Source: Candidatus Omnitrophota bacterium (GTDB taxonomy: Bacteria > Omnitrophota > Gorgyraeia > 2-01-FULL-45-10). From it: 51,196 nucleotides of DNA. Both the position numbers and the translations under genes were made by a program. The stretch spans positions 1-51,196 of the forward strand of contig JAGVGJ010000005.1 in the NCBI GenBank assembly GCA_020057115.1. The letters run 5' to 3'. Below the pieces are notes generated by a model that made no database searches, had not been told where the DNA came from, and worked only from the letters and a program-made list of their open reading frames with translations. Below, one piece after another: positions 16,167 through 22,872 of this stretch (its first letter is position 1; each line of letters begins with the position of its first letter).

Positions 16167-16679
16167 ATGAGACATATACTGAAGAACAGGATCTTAAAAG
16201 GCGTGGTTACCAGGCATATCGAGCCGGAACTGTCCAATGAGGTAGAAGCAGCAGGGCTTGAGCTCTTGACTGCGATCCGGAAGAGATTCGGCAGGTCTTT
16301 ACATGTGCGTGAAGTGGATACAGGCTCATGCGGCGCCTGCGAGTCAGAGATAATCTCGGCTAATAACCCTATATATGACCTGCAGAGGTTCGGTATAAAT
16401 TTTGTGGCATCGCCTCGTCATGCCGACGCGCTTCTGGTGACCGGGCCGGTATCGAAAAATATGCTGATCGCTTTAAAGAAGACCTATGATGCCATGCCCG
16501 AACCCAAATTTGTCATCACTTTCGGGGATTGCGCTCTCGATGGCGGCATTTTTAAAAATTCGTATTATGTCGAAGGCGTTATAAAAGATATATTGCCGGT
16601 AGCATTGCACATCCCGGGATGCCCGCCAAACCCCGCGATTATGATCAAGTCATTATTAGCTTTTCTTAAAGAGCAGTAA
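16167..16679 (+). CDS. HyfI/NuoB-like small subunit with N2-type iron-sulfur site
   Basis: A 170-aa protein of the NuoB/HycG/HyfI family, which carries the iron-sulfur cluster next to the large-subunit cavity. All four cluster ligands are present: C55 and C58 in the TGSCGACE motif, C122 in FGDCA and C152 in PGCPPNP. Electrons can therefore reach the large subunit even though the NiFe site is missing. The domain is shorter than E. coli HyfI, which has a C-terminal extension. It is the last gene of the cluster; there is no gene for a HyfH/NuoI-type two-cluster ferredoxin or for HyfA, so the electron source must be encoded elsewhere or bind directly. Confidence 0.93.
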   Translation: MRHILKNRILKGVVTRHIEPELSNEVEAAGLELLTAIRKRFGRSLHVREVDTGSCGACESEIISANNPIYDLQRFGINFVASPRHADALLVTGPVSKNMLIALKKTYDAMPEPKFVITFGDCALDGGIFKNSYYVEGVIKDILPVALHIPGCPPNPAIMIKSLLAFLKEQ

Positions 16680-16680
16680 A

Positions 16681-16730
16681 AAATAGGGACAGCGACTATT
16701 TTTTGAAAAAAATAGTCGCTGTCCCTATTT
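16681..16730. repeat. Perfect 24-bp palindrome (terminator and REP-like)
   Basis: The arm 16681-16704 is the exact reverse complement of 16707-16730. Each arm contains GGGACAGCGACTA (or its complement) next to a run of T or A. It starts 2 nt after the Ehr-operon stop and can terminate transcription in both directions. The GGGACA...TGTCCC core is shared with the palindrome at 51054-51105. Confidence 0.9.
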
Positions 16731-16733
16731 ATT

Positions 16734-16742
16734 TGCTATAAT
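16734..16742 (+). promoter_or_regulatory. Extended -10 directly before the start codon (leaderless)
   Basis: TGCTATAAT (16734-16742) ends 6 nt before ATG 16749. Transcription would start at or within one base of the ATG, so no ribosome site could be transcribed, and none is seen. Confidence 0.55.
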
Positions 16743-16748
16743 AACGCC

Positions 16749-17696
16749 ATGTCAAAACAATTCATAAAAGACCTTAAGGTCGGCGACAGGGTGGCATCCG
16801 TCTATCTTTTGAAGAAGAAGGATATGCAGAAGACCAAGGAGGGCAAGTCATACTTGAGGCTTGCGGTCGCTGACAAGAGCGGTTCTATCGAGGGCGTGAT
16901 GTGGGATAATGCCGAGACTGCAGACGCCAATATTGAGCAGGGTTTGCCCGTATTTATCAAGGGAAGCGTAAGCTCATACAGGGAGAATGTCCAGCTCAAA
17001 GTAGACGAGGCCCGCCCCGCGGCGCAGGATACATACAAGATAGAGGACCTGATCAGGTCCGTTGAAAATATAGACGGCATATTCAGCAAGGTCAAGGCAT
17101 ACCTTTCCGCCATATCGAACAAGCCGCTTGCTGCTCTTATAAAAGAGTTCCTCGACGATAAGGACCTTGTGGAAAGCTTTAAGAGGTCTCCCGCGGCCAG
17201 AAGCTGGCACAATGCGTACATAGGCGGCCTTTTAGAGCATACATGGGAAGTCATGTATATAGTCGATAAGATGTGCGATATATATCCCCAGGCAAACCGC
17301 GGCATCGCCATAGCAGGCGCTTTTCTTCATGACATAGGAAAGACCGCGGAGCTTGACCCTGCGACATTCGAATATACCGTAGAGGGAGGGCTTATAGGCC
17401 ATCTGCCCCTCGGCTTTGAGATATTATCCGGGAAGATAGCCCGCATAGAAGGTTTTCCCAAGGAGACAGCCACGCACTTAAGGCATATAATCTTAAGCCA
17501 CCACGGCGAATACGAGCAGCAGTCCCCCGTATTGCCTAAGACGCTCGAGGCTACTATCGTCTATCACGCCGATGACCTTGTCTCCCAGGCCAATGCCGTC
17601 AAAGAGATAATAATGGCCCAGTCGCAAGGCGAGCGCGACTGGTCGAATTATGTTACGATAAAGTCGAGACAATATTTTTTAAGGAAACCCGAATAA
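16749..17696 (+). CDS. YhaM-like 3'-5' exoribonuclease / OB-fold HD protein
   Basis: The 315-aa protein has the YhaM layout: an N-terminal OB fold (residues about 1-95, LKVGDRVASVYLLKKK...IEGVMWDNAE...FIKGSVSSY) that binds single-stranded nucleic acid, and a C-terminal HD metallophosphohydrolase domain with HNAYIGGLLEHTWEV, the FLHDIGK doublet and LRHIILSHHGEYE. YhaM of Bacillus degrades RNA and single-stranded DNA from the 3' end. Length agrees with that family (about 310-330). The gene lacks a ribosome site and its -10 box abuts the ATG. It is followed after 15 nt by a lipoprotein gene and probably heads an operon. Confidence 0.85.
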   Translation: MSKQFIKDLKVGDRVASVYLLKKKDMQKTKEGKSYLRLAVADKSGSIEGVMWDNAETADANIEQGLPVFIKGSVSSYRENVQLKVDEARPAAQDTYKIEDLIRSVENIDGIFSKVKAYLSAISNKPLAALIKEFLDDKDLVESFKRSPAARSWHNAYIGGLLEHTWEVMYIVDKMCDIYPQANRGIAIAGAFLHDIGKTAELDPATFEYTVEGGLIGHLPLGFEILSGKIARIEGFPKETATHLRHIILSHHGEYEQQSPVLPKTLEATIVYHADDLVSQANAVKEIIMAQSQGERDWSNYVTIKSRQYFLRKPE

Positions 17697-17711
17697 GTTA
17701 AGGAGATTAAG

Positions 17712-18164
17712 ATGAGATCCTGCATAATATCGCTCGTGGTATTCATGATCGGCTGTGCGCTGGTCATTTCGGGGTGCGCTACTCCCATGGAGAGCCTGAA
17801 GATAGTAGCCGGCACCTCCACCAAGTCTATCGAGGATTCAAGGAAGGACGCTTTAGAGAAGGTCTTCGGTTATGACTATGGGACATGCTATGTAAAGACG
17901 GAATATGTCCTTAAAGCGATACCGAGGATCTCCATATACTCCAAGAACGAGGACATGATAGCCGTCAATTATAACAGCGTCAATGTCACGCCCGTCGGCG
18001 TATTCTTTACGGAAGTGGACCAGACGCACACGCGGGTAGAGATCTCGTCTCCGAGCCCTGAGGCCAGGGCGTATGTGGCTAAGAGCGTATTCGCCGGAGA
18101 GGTCCAGCCGGATACTGACAAATTGACGGTGGAAGTGCGCCAGCCTATCGCAGGCAAGTATTAG
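17712..18164 (+). CDS. Predicted lipoprotein of unknown function (150 aa)
   Basis: A short hydrophobic leader ends in a clear lipobox, VISGCAT (Cys about residue 22), so the protein should be acylated and anchored to a membrane. The mature part of about 128 residues alternates beta-prone stretches (YVKTEYVLKAIPRISIYSK, VGVFFTEVDQTHTRVEIS) and lacks any motif I know. The repeated strand pattern recalls small domains that detect or scaffold envelope components. AAGGAG precedes ATG 17712. It lies 15 nt after the YhaM-like gene and 16 nt before the nitrilase, so all three are likely in one transcript. Confidence 0.75.
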   Translation: MRSCIISLVVFMIGCALVISGCATPMESLKIVAGTSTKSIEDSRKDALEKVFGYDYGTCYVKTEYVLKAIPRISIYSKNEDMIAVNYNSVNVTPVGVFFTEVDQTHTRVEISSPSPEARAYVAKSVFAGEVQPDTDKLTVEVRQPIAGKY

Positions 18165-18180
18165 AAGAAAGGGTAGCTCC

Positions 18181-18987
18181 TTGAAACTTACCGTATCGCT
18201 CGCCCAGATAGATGTCATAAGATCAGATCCCGAAACCAACCTTAAAAAAGGCGAGGCCCTCATTGCAGAGGCAAGCCTTGGTCAGAGCGATATCATATGC
18301 TTCCCTGAGCTGTGGACTACCGGGCTTGACTGGGCCGCTAGTGAGCGCATAGCTGCTCTCCAGGGCGAGACTATAGAGCGTATAAGCGAGATGGCAAAGC
18401 GCTATCGCATCTGGATAAGCGGTTCTGTCCTGGAGCTCAATGAACGCGGCAGGCCGTCCAATACGCACATCCTTTTTGATCCATCCGGAAAACGCGCCGG
18501 GACATATAGAAAAACCCACCTGTTCAGCATGCTCCACGAAGATGAGCACATGGCTCCCGGGAATTCTTTGTGTCTTGTGGATACGCCATGGGGCCTGGTC
18601 GGGCTTTCGGTATGCTATGACATCCGTTTTCCGGAGCTATTCCGCACTTATGCCATTAAAGGCGCCAAGATCGTGATATCACCCATGGCATTTCCTTATC
18701 CGCGCGTAAACCACTGGAAAGTGCTGGTGCGCGCGCGGGCGATCGAAAATCAATTGTATATGATAGGCGTTAACCGCGTGGGCGCCGAAGATCTCGGCAA
18801 GGACGGGAATATTGCGTACTTCGGCGATTCTGTTATAATAGACCCGTGGGGCGAGACGGTGATCGAGGCAAAAGAGAAAGAAGAAGAGCTTGTCACGGCA
18901 TCCATAGATATGGATCGCGTAGATGAAGTCCGGGCCAGGATGAATGTCCTGAAAGACCGCCGGCCGGACCTGTACGAACTGAAATAA
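18181..18987 (+). CDS. Carbon-nitrogen hydrolase (nitrilase superfamily)
   Basis: A 268-aa amidohydrolase of the nitrilase superfamily. The catalytic triad is visible as E43 (FPELWTTG), K111 (YRKTHLF) and C145 (LSVCYDIRFPE). The length and the CYDIRFPE motif match the omega-amidase/YafV/Nit group, which hydrolyses alpha-ketoglutaramate or deaminated glutathione; substrate cannot be fixed from sequence. The start is TTG 18181, where the conserved beta-strand (KLTVSLAQIDV) begins, with AAAGGGTAG upstream; no ATG is available in frame. It follows the lipoprotein gene closely. Confidence 0.88.
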   Translation: MKLTVSLAQIDVIRSDPETNLKKGEALIAEASLGQSDIICFPELWTTGLDWAASERIAALQGETIERISEMAKRYRIWISGSVLELNERGRPSNTHILFDPSGKRAGTYRKTHLFSMLHEDEHMAPGNSLCLVDTPWGLVGLSVCYDIRFPELFRTYAIKGAKIVISPMAFPYPRVNHWKVLVRARAIENQLYMIGVNRVGAEDLGKDGNIAYFGDSVIIDPWGETVIEAKEKEEELVTASIDMDRVDEVRARMNVLKDRRPDLYELK

Positions 18988-19002
18988 AACAAGGAGGCAG
19001 TC

Positions 19003-19638
19003 ATGAAGAAGCGTGTTTTAAGCATCATGCTCGCGGCGCTGATATTTGCGTTCTCAGTGTCTACGGCATCTGCCGCTACCACGGAGGAGTGGGTGAGCGG
19101 GATGGGGTATAAGTTCTTCAGGGGTTTTATCAATGCCGGGACCGGATGGTGGGAGATACCGGCTCAGATAGGCAAGGGCTATAACAGCAGCAATTTCCCC
19201 GGAGCATTCGGCGGTATATTTGTCGGCGTATGGCATGCCCTCGGTCGCACGATCTCAGGCGTGGGCGACATGGCAGGTTTCTGGGCGGCTGACCCGAAGG
19301 ACAATGATAAGGTCGGCGTTTCGCTCGACGATGAATATTCATGGAAGACCGGCGTGAAGCATGATATCACCGTTGAAGTCGTAGGCAATAAACTCGGCAG
19401 GGGCCTTGGCAATACCATTTTCGGGCTCTGCGAGATACCGGGACAGGTGGCAAAAGGATGGAAGAACCACGCGGCAGACGCAGGGCTGGGGAAAGGTATC
19501 TGGTATGCCTTCAGCCGCGAGATGGACGGCATCATAGATCTGGTTACGTTCCTCCTCCCAAATCCCATAGACACCAAAGCGCTTCCGTTCGATGAACAGT
19601 GGCCGTGGACAGCCTGCGGCGAGAATATGATGAAATAG
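19003..19638 (+). CDS. Exosortase-associated protein, TIGR04073-like, internally duplicated
   Basis: A 211-aa exported protein with a signal peptide (residues 1-24, cleavage after ASA). The mature part consists of two related repeats: RGFINAGTGWWEIPAQIGKGY (about 39-59) and RGLGNTIFGLCEIPGQVAKGW (about 132-152), each followed by a glycine/tryptophan-rich segment. The GxxEIP pattern and size match what I recall of TIGR04073, small proteins found in genomes with exosortase sorting systems. No exosortase or PEP-CTERM protein is visible here. The role is unknown. It has an AAGGAGG site, follows the nitrilase by 15 nt, and is followed by a good terminator. Confidence 0.7.
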   Translation: MKKRVLSIMLAALIFAFSVSTASAATTEEWVSGMGYKFFRGFINAGTGWWEIPAQIGKGYNSSNFPGAFGGIFVGVWHALGRTISGVGDMAGFWAADPKDNDKVGVSLDDEYSWKTGVKHDITVEVVGNKLGRGLGNTIFGLCEIPGQVAKGWKNHAADAGLGKGIWYAFSREMDGIIDLVTFLLPNPIDTKALPFDEQWPWTACGENMMK

Positions 19639-19656
19639 TAAGTCCTTTAAAAGGAA

Positions 19657-19693
19657 TGGGGGCGGACCGAATACGGGCCGTCCCCATTTTTCT
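19657..19693 (+). terminator. Intrinsic terminator after the TIGR04073-like gene
   Basis: A GC-rich stem (TGGGGGCGG at 57-65 with CCGTCCCCA at 78-86 of 196xx, one G-T pair) extends after a mismatch by two more pairs around a short loop and is followed by TTTTTCT. It ends 2 nt before the next start codon, so it must strongly affect that gene. Confidence 0.8.
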
Positions 19694-19695
19694 AT

Positions 19696-20502
19696 ATGCT
19701 AAAGAGAACAATAAGTTTCGTGATTATTCTCGCAGTCACCGCATGCGTTATCTTTCCGGCGCCATGCGCGACCGGAGAAGAACTCCAGTACAGGAAGGTA
19801 TCCCTTGACGATGTATCCTGCGACATAGGTATCCGTTACGCAGATACGTCCGAAGGCATGGATGTGGCTGTTTCGGCCATAGCGCTGGGGTGGGGCACTG
19901 AATTCAGGCACTGGAGGATCGACAAGATAAAACTGCGGATAGGAAATGCCAGGATACGGCCTGACAAGAATGAGCTATTCTTTGTCAGGAAAGAATCCTT
20001 CTGGCGCATTCCGGCCGCGGTCCTATGGGCCGTCATCGGAGCCATGTATGAATCGCCGGAGGGCACAAGCCAGTTCGACAAGGTCCTTACCAATATAGGG
20101 CTGGCGGCAGGCCTCGGGATATTGACATTGCAGGCAAAAGGCGATATTCCCGGCCAGAAGTGCGTGTTCCATTTAAAGAAGGATATCGCGGAGAAGATAG
20201 CTTACGGCAAAGACTCGATAGTGATCAGTCTCAATGACGAGTATACGCACGAAAGTTATGATATAAGAATAGGCATGACAAAGGCTCCTGCAGGTGAAAA
20301 AAATGGGCCGGATTATAGCGGCATGTCGAAGGAAGAGCTTCAGAAGACGATGATGAAGATCGACGAGCAGGCCACTGCCCTCGAGAAAGACCTCTCTTTA
20401 TATAAATACGGCCAGGATCCTAAATATGACGATATACAGTCAAGGATAGAGAGCTTAAGGTCTGAGCAGGCAAGAGCATATAAGGCTTGGACCGAGAAAT
20501 AG
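19696..20502 (+). CDS. Exported protein of unknown function with C-terminal coiled coil
   Basis: A 268-aa protein with an N-terminal signal peptide (residues 1-25, cleavage near PCATGEE; an alternative is anchoring). Residues about 30-100 are beta-rich. Two hydrophobic stretches (AAVLWAVIGAMYE, IGLAAGLGILTL) may form a membrane hairpin. The last 60 residues form a charged coiled coil (MSKEELQKTMMKIDEQATALEKDL). No family is recognised. ATG 19696 is the only sensible start because it opens the signal peptide, but there is no ribosome site; the T-tract of a terminator directly precedes it. Expression may depend on read-through, or a promoter I cannot see. Confidence 0.7.
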   Translation: MLKRTISFVIILAVTACVIFPAPCATGEELQYRKVSLDDVSCDIGIRYADTSEGMDVAVSAIALGWGTEFRHWRIDKIKLRIGNARIRPDKNELFFVRKESFWRIPAAVLWAVIGAMYESPEGTSQFDKVLTNIGLAAGLGILTLQAKGDIPGQKCVFHLKKDIAEKIAYGKDSIVISLNDEYTHESYDIRIGMTKAPAGEKNGPDYSGMSKEELQKTMMKIDEQATALEKDLSLYKYGQDPKYDDIQSRIESLRSEQARAYKAWTEK

Positions 20503-20533
20503 AACGGTCAAGGCGCCATTTTCCTATATTATA

Positions 20534-20542
20534 TGATATAAT
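20534..20542 (+). promoter_or_regulatory. Extended -10 just before the start codon (leaderless)
   Basis: TGATATAAT (20534-20542) ends 8 nt before ATG 20551 of the metallo-beta-lactamase-fold gene. Transcription would start at or next to the start codon. No ribosome site is present. Confidence 0.55.
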
Positions 20543-20550
20543 TATAACCT

Positions 20551-21288
20551 ATGGCTGTTATACATTTTTTAGGGACGAATGGATGGTATGATACCGATAC
20601 CGGCAATACTGTTTCGGTCCTTATAGACGCTAAAGACCGCTACGTGATCCTTGATGCCGGATTTGGCTTTTACAAGATAGGCAGGTATGTCAAAGAGCCT
20701 AAACCCGTAGACTTGTTCTTGAGCCACCTTCACCTTGACCACATAATAGGCCTTCATACGCTGCCGCTATTCAAGTTCTCCCAGGGGATCGATTTTTACA
20801 TGCCCCCGGATTCGGAAAAAGATATCAGGACATTCGTCGGGAAACCATTCACAAGGCCTATCGGCGAAATGCCTACGGAAATAAGGCTTCATGATCTAAG
20901 CCGGGACATCCCGCCTTATGCCGAATTTAAAGAGCTCAAACATGCCGTCAAATGCTATGGCTTCAGGCTCAAGCTGGATGGAAAGACGATAGCATTCTGC
21001 ACGGATACGGAAGATTGCGATGGCCTGCGGGCTCTGGCCAAAGACGCGGATATCCTTATCACCGAATGCGCGTTCAGGTCGAGCGACCAGACGAAGGGGT
21101 CATTCCATCTCAATCCGGAGGCGGCGGCAACAGCGGCCAAAGAGTCGGGCGCGAAAATGTTGGCCCTCATGCATTTTGACCCGGGCAGATACCCGTTCCT
21201 GAAAGACCGGAAGGCCGGAGAAGCCTCGGCAAGGAAGATATTTAAAAATACTTTTGCGGCAAAAGACGGCGAAACCATCGCTCTGTAG
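20551..21288 (+). CDS. Metallo-beta-lactamase-fold hydrolase
   Basis: A 245-aa zinc hydrolase of the metallo-beta-lactamase fold. The HxHxDH metal motif is H59-L-H61-L-D63-H64 (SHLHLDHIIGL); further ligands are likely in FCTDTED, CAFRSS and ALMHFDPGRY. The arrangement resembles the RNase Z/ElaC and phosphodiesterase branch rather than true beta-lactamases, but the long exosite arm of RNase Z is missing. The substrate is unknown. There is no ribosome site before the ATG; its -10 box abuts the coding region. It begins a run of envelope genes that continues to the exported PIMT. Confidence 0.85.
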   Translation: MAVIHFLGTNGWYDTDTGNTVSVLIDAKDRYVILDAGFGFYKIGRYVKEPKPVDLFLSHLHLDHIIGLHTLPLFKFSQGIDFYMPPDSEKDIRTFVGKPFTRPIGEMPTEIRLHDLSRDIPPYAEFKELKHAVKCYGFRLKLDGKTIAFCTDTEDCDGLRALAKDADILITECAFRSSDQTKGSFHLNPEAAATAAKESGAKMLALMHFDPGRYPFLKDRKAGEASARKIFKNTFAAKDGETIAL

Positions 21289-21322
21289 TTAAAATAAATA
21301 GAAATAAAAAACGGAGGTGCGC

Positions 21323-21670
21323 ATGAAATTTTTATTTAAAATCGGGCTCGTTGTGACGGTATCCGTATTTTTGTTTTCCGGGATGATGTTTGCAGACGAG
21401 CCAGGCCAGGACGCCCAGACAGGCGTGAAGCTTTTAAGAGAGGCCGCCGCAGCATTAAAACCTTATGACGTGGAGCTTGCCAATAAGGTGAATATCTACG
21501 CTGATATGGAGCAGGAAGAGCTGTTGGGCAGGGAAGGCAGCATAGGCGAAGCTGCCATGTTAAAGACTGCTGCCAGAGAGCTCAAGGCTTCAAATCCCGA
21601 GCTCTCCCAGAGACTTGACGCCTTTGCGGATAAAGAGATAAAAGAACAGGCCGAAAATGACCAGGAATAG
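21323..21670 (+). CDS. Small exported protein with helical repeats
   Basis: A 115-aa protein with a signal peptide (residues 1-23, cleavage near FADEP). The mature part is helical and has two related segments: LLREAAAALKPYDVELANKVNIYADMEQEEL and MLKTAARELKASNPELSQRLDAFADKEIKE. This pair of about 30-residue helical hairpins suggests an internal duplication and a role in protein contact. No family is recognised. ATG 21323 is chosen over a GTG six bases upstream because CGGAGG is placed well for it. Its stop (21670) lies just before the start of the next gene. Confidence 0.72.
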   Translation: MKFLFKIGLVVTVSVFLFSGMMFADEPGQDAQTGVKLLREAAAALKPYDVELANKVNIYADMEQEELLGREGSIGEAAMLKTAARELKASNPELSQRLDAFADKEIKEQAENDQE

Positions 21671-21683
21671 CACGGAGGCGCGC

Positions 21684-22838
21684 GTGAGAATATTTTTGCG
21701 GGTTTTTATATCGGCGTATGCCTGTCTTTTTCTGATAGGGTGCGCGTCATTGCCTAAGGACTACGTAAAGGAATTATATAAGCGCATCCCGCATAAGATC
21801 GAAGGGGAATGCAAGGTCGTCAATATCTTTTACGCGACTGTCCGTAACCAGGATACAAAGAAAGAAGGGGTCTGTTTCGGCCCCAGGCTTGCCGATAGCC
21901 TTACCTATGGCACCATGGATGTTAAGATAAATCCCAGCGTAAGGATAGGCAAGATGCTGCCCAATAAGCTTAAGCGCAGGGGTATCCTCGGGATGCAGGA
22001 TGTTGCTAAGTTCGGCTATACCGAGTTTATGAGTAAGCTGTCGGAAGCAGTGAAAAGTTCTCCGCACAATTCGCTATTGGTCCTCATATTCGGGTATCAG
22101 GATAATTTTGAAGCTACGGCTATCAAGGCGGCGTACTTTGCTTATCTTTTAGATGTCAACACGCCGGTGCTGCTTTTTGACTGGCCCGGAGACCAGCCGT
22201 TCACTCCCGGAGGATATCACAAGGCGCGCATGAACGCGAATGCGTCAGGGCCTTATCTCGGCGACCTGCTGGCAAAGATAGCGCGCGAAATAAGACCTGC
22301 CAAGATGTGGGTGGAAGCATCCAGCCTTGGCTGCCAGGTGACATGCGATGCATTCGAACAGATGTACGCTCATGCGGACATGGCGGACGCAGATACGGAG
22401 ATAACGCATGTGATACTTGCTGCGCCGGATGTCGCGAAAGAAGAGTTTGACGACGAGTTCAAGAAGGAGATCGTCGCCCTTTCCGACAAGGTCACCGCTT
22501 ATGTCTCTTCCAACGATACGGCGCTCTTGATGAGCAGTATCCTGGACAATAAGCAGAAGCTTGGCCGCATGAAGTTAAAATACGACCAGGACCAGCTGGA
22601 TGAGGCGAGCGGCATGCTGTACATGAAATCGCTGGAGCCGGAGAAGTATTCGGTGATCGACGTCACTCCCATAAACACGGCTTCATACAAGCACGGATAT
22701 TATCTTGAAGCTCCGGAATTCTACGATGATTTTTATTTAAGGATATTTGATAAGGCGCCTCACATGAACAGGAACCTGTATCTTGTGAAGCATAAAGGCA
22801 AGATAGATCTTTGGGTGCTTCAGCCGAACAACAAATAA
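21684..22838 (+). CDS. DUF900-like alpha/beta-hydrolase lipoprotein
   Basis: A 384-aa lipoprotein with lipobox LFLIGCASL. It resembles DUF900/COG4782 proteins, predicted serine hydrolases with an alpha/beta-hydrolase fold: VVNIFYATVRNQ near the start, a strand LLVLIFGYQDNFEATAIKAAYFAYLLD, VLLFDWPGD, and ASSLGCQVTCDAFEQM where HSMGN is usual (the nucleophile serine would be S of SLG). GTG 21684 is chosen because GGAGG (21674-21678) precedes it; ATG 21657 would overlap the upstream gene. The catalytic acid and histidine could be D in ILAAPDV and H in YKHGYY. The substrate is unknown. It begins the probable sensory unit with the next two genes. Confidence 0.8.
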   Translation: MRIFLRVFISAYACLFLIGCASLPKDYVKELYKRIPHKIEGECKVVNIFYATVRNQDTKKEGVCFGPRLADSLTYGTMDVKINPSVRIGKMLPNKLKRRGILGMQDVAKFGYTEFMSKLSEAVKSSPHNSLLVLIFGYQDNFEATAIKAAYFAYLLDVNTPVLLFDWPGDQPFTPGGYHKARMNANASGPYLGDLLAKIAREIRPAKMWVEASSLGCQVTCDAFEQMYAHADMADADTEITHVILAAPDVAKEEFDDEFKKEIVALSDKVTAYVSSNDTALLMSSILDNKQKLGRMKLKYDQDQLDEASGMLYMKSLEPEKYSVIDVTPINTASYKHGYYLEAPEFYDDFYLRIFDKAPHMNRNLYLVKHKGKIDLWVLQPNNK

Positions 22839-22872
22839 GGTGATTAAAAAGCGATAAAGGCGAGGTAATGAT

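Noticed and set aside
20551-21288. Naming the metallo-beta-lactamase-fold gene as RNase Z
   Set aside because: The exosite arm typical of tRNA maturation enzymes is not visible and only the general metal motif is secure.
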